From: DASWJZ01 sp963814905
GTDB lineage: Bacteria > Pseudomonadota > Alphaproteobacteria > Rhizobiales > Afifellaceae
Reading direction: 5' to 3'
Length of the DNA stretch: 64,000 nucleotides
Assembly: GCA_963814905.1 (NCBI GenBank)
Contig: CAWFEM010000011.1
Span: 620,001 to 684,000 of the forward strand
Of this stretch, positions 16,949 through 26,141 are shown piece by piece; position 1 is the first letter of the stretch, and each line of letters begins with the position of its first letter. The notes under the pieces are model-generated. The model saw only the letters and a program-made list of their open reading frames with translations, searched no databases and was not told the DNA's origin. Made by a program: the position numbers and the translations under genes.

Positions 16949-16996
16949 CAAACACGAACACGACCCGACAGAAATCGGGCGTATTGGGAGGAAGTG

Positions 16997-17788
16997 ATGT
17001 CTGGTCCCGGCTTGAAGGAGATGGCGGGCGTCCGTACGCCGAAATTCGGGCACTTCATCGTCGAGTTCGCCACACCCGGTATCGGCCATATCCTGAAGTC
17101 GGCGGGATGCGATTTCGTGCTCTTCGACCTGGAGCATTCCGGCTTTCACTTCGAGACTGTGAAGAGCGTGCTGCGCTATTTCGAGGCCGCTGATCTGCCG
17201 GCCATCGTGCGCGTTCCGTCGAAGGAGTATCACCACATCGCCCGCGCCATGGACATGGGCGCGGAGGGCCTGATGCTGCCGATGGTGGGCAACGTGGAGG
17301 AAGCGCGCCACATCCTTGATTTCATGAAGTACCATCCGGCCGGCAAGCGCGGCGTCGCGCTGCAGGTGGCGCATGACCGCTACCGGCCTGGCTCCGTCGC
17401 CGACAAATTCATCGCCGCCAACAGGCGCACCACGCTTTTCGCGCAGATCGAGACGGCGGAGGGCGTGGAGAACGCCGACGCGCTTGCGGCGCTCGACGGC
17501 GTCGACTGCCTGTGGGTCGGGCATTTCGATCTTTCCGTCTCGCTCGGCATTCCCGGCCAGTTCGACAACAAGATATTCACCGACGCCATCGCCCGCGTCG
17601 CCAAGGCGACGAAGAAGCACAAGAAGTCGCTCGGCCGGCTCGTTCCGACGGTCAAGGACGGTATCGCGGTCAACAAGGTCGGCTTCGACTTCATCTGCTA
17701 TTCCGGCGATGTGTGGGTGCTGCACAACGCGCTCGCCGAGGCGATCGTCGACCTGCGCAAAGGCTGCAAGGGCGGGAAGGGCCGCTGA
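16997..17788 (+). CDS. HpcH/HpaI family aldolase
   Basis: This 263-residue class II pyruvate aldolase has an N-terminal FGHFIVEFATPGIGHILKSA, the metal-site region QIETAEGVENADALAALDG with conserved Glu, and GHFDLSVSLGIPG with conserved Asp. It should split a 2-keto-3-deoxy sugar acid, or a related 4-hydroxy-2-oxo acid, into pyruvate (or glyoxylate) and an aldehyde. ATG at 16997 follows GGAGGAAGTG directly; a GTG three bases earlier is less likely. The 2-hydroxyacid dehydrogenase starts two bases after its stop. Confidence 0.9.
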   Translation: MSGPGLKEMAGVRTPKFGHFIVEFATPGIGHILKSAGCDFVLFDLEHSGFHFETVKSVLRYFEAADLPAIVRVPSKEYHHIARAMDMGAEGLMLPMVGNVEEARHILDFMKYHPAGKRGVALQVAHDRYRPGSVADKFIAANRRTTLFAQIETAEGVENADALAALDGVDCLWVGHFDLSVSLGIPGQFDNKIFTDAIARVAKATKKHKKSLGRLVPTVKDGIAVNKVGFDFICYSGDVWVLHNALAEAIVDLRKGCKGGKGR

Positions 17789-17790
17789 CC

Positions 17791-18840
17791 ATGGCCGAGA
17801 CGTTCCGCGTCGCGCTCTCCGGGGACTTCCGCAAGGCGGACGGGTCGCCGACCTATCCGGACTTCGATCTCGCGCCGCTTATGAATGCGCCCGGCGTGGA
17901 GATGGAATATCTGGCAACGAACAATCCGCTCAAAGCCGAGCAGCTTGAGGATTTCGATGCGCTGATCCTGCTCATCCATCGCTTCGCCAAGGAAAGCGTG
18001 CCGAAGAGCGGGCGGCTTTCGGTCGTGGCGCGCTTCGGCGTGGGCTACGACACGGTCGACGTCGACGCCTGCACTATGGCCGGCATCGCGCTCTGCATCA
18101 CGCCGGACGGCGTACGCCGTCCGGTCGCGGTGTCGATCATCACGTTCATGCTGGCGCTGACCGGCAAGCTGATGGTCAAGGACGGCCTGACGCGCGAGGC
18201 GGCGGCGGGCTTCGCCAAGCGCTCCGAGCACATGGGCATCGGCCTCGTCGGGCGCACGCTCGGCTCGATCGGCATCGGCAATATCGGCGCGGAGATGTTC
18301 CGCATGGCGAAGCCCTTCGACATGAAGTTCATCGCCCACGACCCCTACGCCGACCCGAAGGTGGTGAGCGAGCTAGGCATCGAGCTGGTGTCGCTGGAGG
18401 ACGTCTTCCGCCGCGCTGACGTAGTTTCGGTAAGCTGCCCACTGACGCCGGAGACGCGCCACCTCGTCAACGCGGAGCGGCTCGCGCTGATGAAGCCGAG
18501 CGCGTATCTGATCAACACGGCGCGCGGGCCGATCGTCGACCAGAAGGCGCTGACGAAAGCGCTGCAGGAGCGGCGGATCGCCGGCGCTGGGCTCGACGTG
18601 CTGGAGCAGGAGCCGCCGGATGCGGACGATCCGATCCTGAAGCTCGACAACGTCATTCTCGCGCCGCACGCTCTGTGCTGGACCGATCAATGCTTCGCCG
18701 GCAACGGCGCGGCCGACGTGAAGGCTGTGCTCGACGTTCAACATGGGCGCGAGCCACGCGGCGTCGTCAACCGCGCGGTGCTTGAATCGGCGCGGTGGAA
18801 GGAACGACTTGCAGACTATCGCGCGCGCTTCGGTGCTTGA
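17791..18840 (+). CDS. D-isomer-specific 2-hydroxyacid dehydrogenase
   Basis: The 349-residue enzyme has the split catalytic domain and an internal NAD-binding domain (about 130-300) with TLGSIGIGNIGAEMFRMAKP. The catalytic residues are visible: Arg in NTARGPIVD, Glu in LDVLEQEPPD and His in APHALCWTD. It interconverts a 2-oxo acid and a D-2-hydroxy acid and fits a sugar-acid pathway with the aldolase two bases upstream. The ATG at 17791 is the natural start; the frame is open further upstream within the aldolase gene. Confidence 0.9.
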   Translation: MAETFRVALSGDFRKADGSPTYPDFDLAPLMNAPGVEMEYLATNNPLKAEQLEDFDALILLIHRFAKESVPKSGRLSVVARFGVGYDTVDVDACTMAGIALCITPDGVRRPVAVSIITFMLALTGKLMVKDGLTREAAAGFAKRSEHMGIGLVGRTLGSIGIGNIGAEMFRMAKPFDMKFIAHDPYADPKVVSELGIELVSLEDVFRRADVVSVSCPLTPETRHLVNAERLALMKPSAYLINTARGPIVDQKALTKALQERRIAGAGLDVLEQEPPDADDPILKLDNVILAPHALCWTDQCFAGNGAADVKAVLDVQHGREPRGVVNRAVLESARWKERLADYRARFGA

Positions 18841-18971
18841 AGCGCGCGAAACTGGCTTCGCCGTCCGGGACAGGGCGGCCGAAGCAACGGGGAGCGGCCA
18901 GAACCGTAGGAACGGCTGGCTGCTGAAATGAGGAAGGCTTGGAGCAAACGCTACCAGGGAGGGTTACGCAA

Positions 18972-20630
18972 ATGAACGATAGAGAAAGACGTGATTTTGA
19001 GGCTGGGCTTGCCGCGGAAGTGGACGCCTGGCTGCGCGGGGAACCGACCCGCCGCGACCTCATCAAGAAGTTCGGGCAGGCGGCTGGCATGCTGGCCCTG
19101 TCGGGTGGGGCGCTCCCATCTTTCGTGAGCTCCGCGCTGGCGCAGGCGCAGATGCAGCTTGAGGATCCGTCGACGCCGCTCGGCAAGGCGCAAGCGCTGG
19201 CGCTGGCGGCCTCAACCGAGGGTCCGAAAGACGGCTCCGCCTACCGCGCCGTCGAAGCCGCCAAGCAATATAGCGGCGTGACGCTTAGCTTGACTTACGA
19301 AGCGGGCCTGCAGGCGCTCGACCCGCGCAACTTCTCCGGCCCGCTATGGGAGCAGCTTACCGGCATTAAGACGACAGTCGTCGAGCTGCCGTCGCCGGAC
19401 ATGTACTCGAAGCCGGTCGCCGAACACATCGCCGGCTCCGGCGCCTACGACGTCCTCGACCTGCAGCCGCAATGGACGCCGGCCCTCGCCGACGGCGGAG
19501 TCATCGCTCCGCTCGACGACTACATCGCCAAGTACATGAACATGGCGGATCTCGAGGACTACCATCCGCTCTACAAGGCGCTCCCGACCTACAAGGGCAA
19601 GACCTGGGGCTTCTTCGATGACGGCGACATGTTCGCCCTCTACTACCGCAAGGACATTTTCGAGGACCCGAAGCTGAACGAGGCCTATCAGGCGAAGTTC
19701 GGCAAGAAGCTCGAAGTGCCGAAGAGCTGGGAAGACTACATCCAGGTGGCGCAGTTCATCACCGACAACATGGCGCCCAACGTCTACGGTGCCGGGCACT
19801 TCCGCAAGGCCGCATCGCCCGGCAACCAGTTCGACTTCATGCAGCAGTACCGCTCCAACGGCGGCGTGTTCTTCGACGACAACATGAAGGCGCAGCTCGC
19901 CAGCGATGCGGGCGTGAAGACGCTTAATAACATGAAGGCCGCGAACGCCGCCTCCATCCCCGGCAACGAGGAGCTCGACGCGGTGTCGCTGTGGGTGGCG
20001 TGGCTGCAGGGCAAGATCGCCATGATCTACTCCTGGCCGCCAACCGGGCGCATGAGCGCGGGCTATTCGCAGAGCGACAAGGCGATCAGCTTCATCCCGC
20101 AGTCCTCGATCGCCGGCAAGGTCGGCTACGCGATCGTGCCCGGTGGGCACCCTGAGCATGCCTTCGGCTTCAACAAGGGACTCGCCGCGGATTCGGCGAA
20201 TATCGAGGCAGCGTATCTCTACATGCAGTGGTCCTGTTCGCCGCCCGTGTCGTTGGCGCGCTGCATGCTGCCCTACGCGTTGCGCGACCCGTACCGGATC
20301 TCGCACTTCAAGTCGGAGCTCTACGGCGAGCTCTTCCCGAGTGCTCCGGAGTATCTGAAGAACCTCAACAACTCGGCCAATGTCGGTCTGCTCGATCCGA
20401 TCATGCCCGGAGCCCAGGACTACCAGTTGACGCTCGACCGCATGTGTACGTCGGTATGGGCGGGAACCGACCCGATGGAGGCGCTCAAGACCGCCGCCGC
20501 GGAGTGGGACATGACGACCGACAACCTCGGCGCGGAGTTGCAGAAGGCCTTCTACGAGGAGTTCCTCAAGCTGCCCGGCGCCACCGTCGGGAACACGGTC
20601 GAAGCGTTGGGCATGGCCGTGAAGCTCTGA
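18972..20630 (+). CDS. ABC transporter substrate-binding protein, Tat-exported, family 1
   Basis: This 552-residue extracytoplasmic binding protein carries a twin-arginine signal: TRRDLIKKFGQ at Arg27-Arg28, then a hydrophobic stretch ending SALAQA. The mature part shows a family-1 sugar-binder pattern, for example AEHIAGSGAYDVLDLQPQWT and GVIAPLDDYIAKY. It is longer than typical CUT1 binders (about 420 residues), with an N-terminal extension. An AGGGAGGG site lies 8 bases before ATG 18972. It serves the two permeases and the ATPase that follow and probably binds a sugar, polyol or sugar acid. Confidence 0.88.
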   Translation: MNDRERRDFEAGLAAEVDAWLRGEPTRRDLIKKFGQAAGMLALSGGALPSFVSSALAQAQMQLEDPSTPLGKAQALALAASTEGPKDGSAYRAVEAAKQYSGVTLSLTYEAGLQALDPRNFSGPLWEQLTGIKTTVVELPSPDMYSKPVAEHIAGSGAYDVLDLQPQWTPALADGGVIAPLDDYIAKYMNMADLEDYHPLYKALPTYKGKTWGFFDDGDMFALYYRKDIFEDPKLNEAYQAKFGKKLEVPKSWEDYIQVAQFITDNMAPNVYGAGHFRKAASPGNQFDFMQQYRSNGGVFFDDNMKAQLASDAGVKTLNNMKAANAASIPGNEELDAVSLWVAWLQGKIAMIYSWPPTGRMSAGYSQSDKAISFIPQSSIAGKVGYAIVPGGHPEHAFGFNKGLAADSANIEAAYLYMQWSCSPPVSLARCMLPYALRDPYRISHFKSELYGELFPSAPEYLKNLNNSANVGLLDPIMPGAQDYQLTLDRMCTSVWAGTDPMEALKTAAAEWDMTTDNLGAELQKAFYEEFLKLPGATVGNTVEALGMAVKL

Positions 20631-20641
20631 TCTACGTCAAC

Positions 20642-20666
20642 GGGGGCCGCCGTCGCGGCGGCTCCC
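20642..20666 (+). terminator. Hairpin after the binding-protein gene (attenuator-like)
   Basis: An 11-base-pair GC-rich stem (20642-20652 with 20656-20666, loop TCG) is followed by TTTC. It lies 12 bases after the binding-protein stop and before the permease genes. It probably gives partial termination or message stabilisation, so that the binding protein is made in excess. Confidence 0.55.
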
Positions 20667-20753
20667 TTTCCATCGCCGTCCGCCGCCGAGTTCTCTTGTC
20701 ACGGCGGCGGGCGGCGTGAATGCTAAGACGTTTCCAGGAAAGGCCGAAGCGAT

Positions 20754-21689
20754 ATGGCCGACGCCGCCGCCATCGGCAGCAAGCTCCCCGGCGTTTCCCG
20801 TAGGCTCCCCTCGGCGAGCCGCAGCGACCGTCGTTTCAAGTGGCTGCTCGTCACGCCCGCCGCGCTGCTTATCCTGGCGATATCGATCTACCCGCTGGTC
20901 TTTTCGATCTGGGTTCTCTTCGTCAATTACGACTTCCAGATTCCCGGCCACGCCTTCATCGGCTTGAAGAATTTCAAGCAGGTCATTTTCGATCCCGTGG
21001 CCCGCTACTCGCTCTGGGTCACCGTCTCACTCACCTTCACCAACGTGGCGGTCGAGTTCCTGCTCGGGCTTACGATCGCCTTGACGATGGCGAACACCTT
21101 CAGGGGCAGAGGGCTCGTCATCTCCATTCTCATCGTGCCGCTCTTCATCAGCCCGGTCATCGTCGGACAGGCCTGGTCGCTGATGCTGCACAGGCCGTTC
21201 GGGCCGACCAACTATCTGCTCGGCCTCATTGTCGGGCACGAGGTCGGGATCAATTGGCTGACGCAGTTCCCCTACAATTTCATTGCCCTCGTGCTTGCCG
21301 ACGTCTGGCAATGGACGCCGTTCATGTTCGTGATCCTGCTCGCGGGCCTGACCGCCATACCGCCACATGTCTACGAGGCGGCGGAACTCGACGGCGTGGG
21401 GCCGTGGCAGACGTTCTGGCACATCACCGTGCCCTATATCGGGCCGATGATGCTGCTCGCCGTCACCTTCCGGCTGCTCGACGCGATCCGACTTTTCGAT
21501 ACGATCTTCATCATGACCGGGGGCGGGCCGGGCACGCAGACCTACAGCACGTCGTTCTATCTCTACACGATCGGATTCTCGCAGTTCCACCTTTCGCGGG
21601 CGACAGCCGGCGCGTGGATATTCCTGGTCCTCACGCTGCTCGTGATCGTGTTCCTGGTGCAGCGGCTCCTGAAGCCGGAGGCGAACTGA
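20754..21689 (+). CDS. Carbohydrate ABC transporter permease (MalF/UgpA type)
   Basis: The 311-residue product has six predicted membrane helices and the EAA loop region HVYEAAELDGVGPWQTFWHI of MalF-type permeases, with FDTIFIMTGGGPGTQTYSTS near the end. It pairs with the second permease, which starts two bases after its stop. A CCAGGAAAGGCC ribosome site precedes the ATG. Confidence 0.9.
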   Translation: MADAAAIGSKLPGVSRRLPSASRSDRRFKWLLVTPAALLILAISIYPLVFSIWVLFVNYDFQIPGHAFIGLKNFKQVIFDPVARYSLWVTVSLTFTNVAVEFLLGLTIALTMANTFRGRGLVISILIVPLFISPVIVGQAWSLMLHRPFGPTNYLLGLIVGHEVGINWLTQFPYNFIALVLADVWQWTPFMFVILLAGLTAIPPHVYEAAELDGVGPWQTFWHITVPYIGPMMLLAVTFRLLDAIRLFDTIFIMTGGGPGTQTYSTSFYLYTIGFSQFHLSRATAGAWIFLVLTLLVIVFLVQRLLKPEAN

Positions 21690-21691
21690 CC

Positions 21692-22528
21692 ATGGCTTCG
21701 CACGCTACACGGCGGCGGCGCATCCCGATCCTCCGCATCGTCGTTCTTGGCCTTTTCCTGGCCTTCGTGCTCGCGCCGCTTTATTGGGTGTTCATCACCT
21801 CCATCAAGCCGAGCGACGACTATCTGGCGGTGCCGCCGGTCTGGTTCCCGGCCGAGCCGACGATGGTGCATTACACGGCAGCGCTCTTTGCCTATCGCGG
21901 GCTCGACGGGCTGATCAACAGCCTCATCATCTCGATTTCCGCGACCGTCGCCTCATGCATCGTCGGCACGCTGATGGCCTACAGCCTGGCGCGCTTCAAC
22001 ACCGGCGGCCAGCATCTGTCTTTCTGGGTACTGTCGCAGCGCTTTCTTCCGCCGATCGCGATCATCCTGCCGCTGTTCCTGAACTATCGGCTGCTCGGGC
22101 TGCAGGACACGCATTTCGGAATGATCCTGGCCTACACCGTCTTCACGCTGCCCGTAGTGGTGTGGATGATGTTCGCCTATTTCCGCCAGATGCCGCGATC
22201 GCTGGAGGAGGCGGCGCTGGTCGACGGCTGCACGCGCTGGCGGGCGATGTGGACCGTCGCCATTCCGCTCGCCGTGCCGGGCATCGTCGCGGCGGCGATC
22301 TTCACCTTCATCGCCTGCTGGACGGAGTTCTTCTTCGCCATCGTGCTGACCAGCCGAAACGCCTTCACGCTGCCGACCATTTTCCGCGCATTCCTGAGCT
22401 TCCAGGGCGCGCAATACGGCGAGGCGAGCGCGCTCGCCATCGTCTCGCTGGTGCCGTCGATCGTGCTCGGCGTGCTGGTGCAGAAACATCTCGTTCGCGG
22501 GCTGACGCTGGGGGCGATCCGGGGATGA
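21692..22528 (+). CDS. Carbohydrate ABC transporter permease (MalG/UgpE type)
   Basis: This 278-residue protein starts MASHATRRRRIPILRIVVLG and carries MalG-type motifs: LYWVFITSIKPSDDYLAVPP, ARFNTGGQHLSFWVLSQRFL and the EAA loop SLEEAALVDGCTRWRAMWTV. It completes the pore with the preceding permease. The operon continues into the ATPase gene after about 50 bases. Confidence 0.9.
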   Translation: MASHATRRRRIPILRIVVLGLFLAFVLAPLYWVFITSIKPSDDYLAVPPVWFPAEPTMVHYTAALFAYRGLDGLINSLIISISATVASCIVGTLMAYSLARFNTGGQHLSFWVLSQRFLPPIAIILPLFLNYRLLGLQDTHFGMILAYTVFTLPVVVWMMFAYFRQMPRSLEEAALVDGCTRWRAMWTVAIPLAVPGIVAAAIFTFIACWTEFFFAIVLTSRNAFTLPTIFRAFLSFQGAQYGEASALAIVSLVPSIVLGVLVQKHLVRGLTLGAIRG

Positions 22529-22578
22529 CGGGATTCGCAGCCGCTCGGTCCGGCAAAGGCGTTTGGGGGTAGGCCGCA

Positions 22579-23679
22579 ATGGCAGACGTAAAGATCACCG
22601 GACTGCACAAGCGCTATGGCGGCGTTCACGCCGTGCGCGGCGTCAACCTGGAGATTCCCGACAAGCACTTCACGGTGCTGGTCGGCCCGTCCGGCTGCGG
22701 CAAGAGCACGCTGCTTCGCACCATCGCCGGCCTTGAGGAGGCGCAGGAAGGCACGATCGAGATCGGCGGCGAGGTGGTCAACGACTTCCGTCCGCGCGAC
22801 CGCGACGTCGCCATGGTCTTTCAGGACTATGCGCTCTATCCGCATATGACGGCGGGCAAGAACATCGGCTTCGGGCTGAAGGCACGGAAGTTTCCGCAAA
22901 GCGAGATCGAGGCGCGCGTCGCGAGCGCCGCGGAGCTTCTCGGCATCACCGGGCTTCTCGATCGCTATCCGCGGCAACTCTCCGGCGGGCAGCGCCAGCG
23001 CGTCGCCATCGGCCGCGCCATCGTCAGGAACCCGAAGCTCTTCCTCTTCGACGAGCCGCTTTCCAATCTCGACGCGCAGCTGCGCGACGAGATGCGCGGC
23101 GAGATAAAGCGTCTGCACCAGGAGATCGCCACGACGATGATCTATGTGACGCACGATCAGATCGAGGCGATGACGCTCGCCGACCGGATCGTGCTGATGC
23201 GCGACGGCGTGATCGAGCAGCAGGGCGAGCCGCTCGACCTCTTCGAGCGGCCGGCGACCCGCTTCGTGGCCGGCTTCCTCGGCTCTCCACAGATGAATTT
23301 TCTGCCCGGCCGGGTGCAGCGCGGCGAGCATGGCGACGCCATCGTCCTCGACGGTGACGGGCTGAAGGTGCCGCTGCCGCGCGGCCGGCTCAAAACCGGC
23401 GTGGTCGACGGGCTTTCCGTCATCCTGGGGCTCAGGGCGGAACACATGGTGCGCGCCGTCGGCGCTTCGCCGCGGGAGGGGTCGCTGCGCTACGACGCGG
23501 AGATATTGCTTCTGCAGCCGACCGGCTCGCGCACCTATGCGACCTTCAAGATGGGCAGCGGCCCGGTGGTGGCGGAGTTGCAGGCGCATGACGTGAGCCG
23601 CCCGGGCGAGCGCATCCCGATCGACGTCAATCTCGGCCGCGCCGTGATCTTCGACGCGGCCACCGAACGGGCGCTATAG
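22579..23679 (+). CDS. ABC transporter ATP-binding protein (UgpC/MalK type)
   Basis: The 366-residue ATPase has Walker A GPSGCGKST, Q-loop VFQDYALYPHM, signature LSGGQRQR and Walker B LFLFDEP in residues 1-235, followed by the MalK-like C-terminal OB domain (about 236-366) that may bind regulators. It powers the family-1 importer encoded upstream and is the last gene of the NanR-like cluster; tRNA-Ser follows 81 bases later. Confidence 0.92.
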   Translation: MADVKITGLHKRYGGVHAVRGVNLEIPDKHFTVLVGPSGCGKSTLLRTIAGLEEAQEGTIEIGGEVVNDFRPRDRDVAMVFQDYALYPHMTAGKNIGFGLKARKFPQSEIEARVASAAELLGITGLLDRYPRQLSGGQRQRVAIGRAIVRNPKLFLFDEPLSNLDAQLRDEMRGEIKRLHQEIATTMIYVTHDQIEAMTLADRIVLMRDGVIEQQGEPLDLFERPATRFVAGFLGSPQMNFLPGRVQRGEHGDAIVLDGDGLKVPLPRGRLKTGVVDGLSVILGLRAEHMVRAVGASPREGSLRYDAEILLLQPTGSRTYATFKMGSGPVVAELQAHDVSRPGERIPIDVNLGRAVIFDAATERAL

Positions 23680-23760
23680 AATATGCCGAAACCGGCCTTG
23701 TCTGCCGGGGGGCGAGCCGTTAGATACGCGGCTTCCTGCTCACCACGGTCTCAACCCTGC

Positions 23761-23850
23761 GGAGGGATGCCGGAGTGGTTGAACGGGGCGGTCTCGAAAA
23801 CCGTTGAGCGCGCAAGCGTTCCGGGGGTTCGAATCCCTCTCCCTCCGCCA
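23761..23850 (+). tRNA. tRNA-Ser (anticodon CGA)
   Basis: The acceptor arms GGAGGGA (23761-23767) and TCCCTCC (23840-23846) pair perfectly, followed by G and an encoded CCA. The anticodon loop CTCGAAA gives CGA, which reads UCG. The long variable arm (TTGAGCGCGCAAGCGTTCC) is the class II mark of serine tRNAs. The T loop is GGGGGTTCGAATCCCTC. No duplication of its 3' end was noticed downstream. Confidence 0.97.
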
Positions 23851-24034
23851 GAGAACATTGAACAGTCGGGTCTTCTTTAAGAACGCCTGCCGCACTCATC
23901 ACGGCGTCGAAACGGTCTGGCTCGTCCTCCCTGGCGCAGATATGCTAGGCGAAGCAAAGCGGCCTGAGTCCGTGACCGCCCGCCGGTGCGGTTCTCGGCG
24001 CAGGGCTTTCACGGATCGACGCCCAACGGTGTGA

Positions 24035-24766
24035 GTGAATTTGATCGAGCAGCAGCAACTGAGCCGCCACAATCAGCGCGAGCGCAAAGCGCCCGCCCTG
24101 AAAGAGGCCGCGAAGAAGCGGGGGCGCCCGAAGCGTCGCCCCGGCGCGGCCAAGGCCGGCAGCCGCGAGGAGCTGATGCGCGCCGCGTTGTGGCTGTTCG
24201 CCGACCGCGGGGTCGAGCACGTCACGATCAAGGATATCGCGCTGGCGAGCGGCTTCGATTCCGCGCTGATCTACTACTACTTCGAGGACAAGCACGATCT
24301 CTTCAAGCAGACGGTGCGGTTCGGTCTTGCCGAGGCGCTCGATGCGCACCGCGACCTGCAGGACGACGACGGCGACCCGGCGGCTGCGATCCGGCACTGG
24401 TTCGACTACTGCATCAAGATGGCGGAGACGAACCGCGCCTTGGTGCGCGTCATGCTGCACTACGCCGACACAGAGTTCACGCGCAGCGCGCTGACGCGGC
24501 CGATCCGGGACTTCTATGAGTTCGAGGAAAAAGAGATCCTCAAGACGAACATGAAAGAGGGCGTGAAGCGCGGCATCTTCGCCGCCTGCGATGTCACTGC
24601 GCTCGCCCACTTCGTCTCCATCCACATGGACGGCATCACCGTGGCGTCGATCATCCGCGAGGACTTCGACATCGTCGCGGCGTTCCGCGCGCTGGAAGAG
24701 GATCTTTGGAGCCGGCTCGACTATCGTGCGGACGCCGGCGCCGCCAGGGCCAAGGTCAAGCGCTGA
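24035..24766 (+). CDS. TetR family transcriptional regulator
   Basis: This 243-residue protein has a basic N-terminal tail (RHNQRERKAPALKEAAKKRG), then a TetR helix-turn-helix (about 50-95) with LFADRGVEHVTIKDIALASG and ALIYYYFEDKHDLFKQTV, and a helical effector domain. A GTG start at 24035 gives the full tail, but its ribosome site is weak and a later start is possible. It is tail-to-tail with the DUF917 gene, overlapping by 11 bases, and stands at the edge of the hydantoin-like cluster, which it may regulate. Confidence 0.85.
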   Translation: MNLIEQQQLSRHNQRERKAPALKEAAKKRGRPKRRPGAAKAGSREELMRAALWLFADRGVEHVTIKDIALASGFDSALIYYYFEDKHDLFKQTVRFGLAEALDAHRDLQDDDGDPAAAIRHWFDYCIKMAETNRALVRVMLHYADTEFTRSALTRPIRDFYEFEEKEILKTNMKEGVKRGIFAACDVTALAHFVSIHMDGITVASIIREDFDIVAAFRALEEDLWSRLDYRADAGAARAKVKR

Positions 24767-25895
24767 GCCTTTCGGCGAGTTCCTCGATCGGCCGATAGGG
24801 AAGGTCGAACCCCCAATGTTCGGGCCCGAGCGCGGCAAGTCCCGCGGGCGTGTCGAATTGCGCGCAGCGGCGAACGCCGATCACGCCCACCTCATTCCCT
24901 TCCTCCAGGAAGCTGTTCACCAGCGGCGCGGCGGTCTTCAGATCGACAATCTCGATGACATCGGGGCTGCAGACGAAGGGCTCGTCGTCGAGCCAGGAGA
25001 CATGGTTCTCGTTCTTGAACCAGAGGCGAAGCGTGCGCCCCTCCGACGCGCCGAGCCCGGTCAGGACATGCTCGCCCCACATATAGCCGTCGCGGTTCTC
25101 CCATGACCGCGTCGTGATGCGGCCTCGAAAGAGCACCCACATGCCGTCGAAACGCGAGACCAGCCCCGCCAACGGGTCGCCGTCCGTCTGACTAAGCTCG
25201 CGGATTGTTCGGCCGACCTCAACGGCACGCGACAGCGTGCCGGGAACCGCGACGGCCTTCGCCTGAGCCCCGGTCATCACGAAGCCGGCGCAGCCGGCGC
25301 TTCCGAATCCCGCCATCGCCACGTGCTTGCCGAGGCGCTCCGCCATGCGGTTGTTCTGGCTGTCGGCGACGAAGACGCGGTCGCCGTAATAGGTGACGCA
25401 GGCGAAGGGCGCCATCGCGAGGCCTGCCATGTGGGGCGTGGTGCACAGAGCCTCGGGGATGGCGCGGCCTGAGAAATCGGCGTCGACCAGACGCTTGCCG
25501 AGCGCAGCCGCAGTCGCCACCGCCTGCCCGGTATTGTTGCCGCCGAGCTCGATCGGAACGATGGCGTCGATCCGCTCTCCGAGCCTCCGCTCAAGCTCAA
25601 GCACGGCCTCAAGCGGCGGATGCGCGATCGTGGGCGTCACCTCGTGCGCATCTTCGCGGTCCTGCCGGGCGTAGCGCGTGGGCGCGACGGAGCCGGTGAA
25701 GAAGGCCGCCGCCACGCGTGCGTCGTCGGGAAGCTCCGACAGGTCGGTCACGTGGTGGACGCGCCCCGCATCGAGGTTCTCGCACATGAATGCGACCGCC
25801 TCGGTCGTGGGGCCTCCGCCGCTGGCGCTCATGAAGTCGGCGCCGCGCGCGAGGTCCTCAACGTCCTGCCGGTTGCTCAGCTCGAACGTGGCCAT
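24756..25895 (-). CDS. DUF917 family protein (S-methyl-thiohydantoin desulfurase family), copy 1
   Basis: The 379-residue product has the DUF917 pattern: an early GADFMSASGGGPTTEAV, then VPIELGGNNTG, DADFSGRAIPE and a C-terminal beta domain with VLFRGRITTRSWENRDGYMW and DLKTAAPLVN. A characterised member of this family acts on S-methyl-thiohydantoin, and the family is often paired with hydantoinase-like proteins. The start at 25895 has AGGAG 5 bases upstream; the frame extends 32 codons further without family similarity. It is divergent from the PotD-like gene and is more distant in sequence from the three tandem copies at 31530-34803. Confidence 0.85.
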   Translation of the reverse strand: MATFELSNRQDVEDLARGADFMSASGGGPTTEAVAFMCENLDAGRVHHVTDLSELPDDARVAAAFFTGSVAPTRYARQDREDAHEVTPTIAHPPLEAVLELERRLGERIDAIVPIELGGNNTGQAVATAAALGKRLVDADFSGRAIPEALCTTPHMAGLAMAPFACVTYYGDRVFVADSQNNRMAERLGKHVAMAGFGSAGCAGFVMTGAQAKAVAVPGTLSRAVEVGRTIRELSQTDGDPLAGLVSRFDGMWVLFRGRITTRSWENRDGYMWGEHVLTGLGASEGRTLRLWFKNENHVSWLDDEPFVCSPDVIEIVDLKTAAPLVNSFLEEGNEVGVIGVRRCAQFDTPAGLAALGPEHWGFDLPYRPIEELAERLSA

Positions 25896-26141
25896 GATCT
25901 CTCCTGCCTGTGCCTGGAAGTGCGCCACGCATGGATCGGGATGCGGAAAGCCCCGGTCTTCAGGGCATGGCCCGATGCTTGCGTTGCTCAAAAATTCGGC
26001 TTGCCCACCGCATCATCAGCCGATAGCTTTTCATTCTGAAATGAATTCCACAGCCCGCGCACTGTGACAAGGAGAAACCACCGCCAACCGCGTCGATGGC
26101 AGAGCGCGACACTGACCCAAGCGAGATCGGGAGCCTGCGAA
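25896..26141. promoter_or_regulatory. Divergent promoter region with a palindrome
   Basis: The 246 bases between the DUF917 gene and the binding-protein gene hold no gene. The sequence TTCATTCTGAAATGAA at 26030-26045 is a perfect inverted repeat with 6-base arms and a 4-base centre. It lies in the most AT-rich part of the gap and is a candidate operator, perhaps for the TetR protein at 24035. This is inference from position and symmetry. Confidence 0.4.

Noticed and set aside
17512..17790. N-terminal extension of the 2-hydroxyacid dehydrogenase
   Set aside because: The upstream frame lies wholly inside the aldolase gene and has no dehydrogenase similarity; ATG 17791 is the family start.
15939..23679. 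Sialic-acid utilisation cluster
   Set aside because: The regulator and operator resemble NanR, but no sialate lyase, epimerase or kinase gene is present; the aldolase is of the HpcH/HpaI type.
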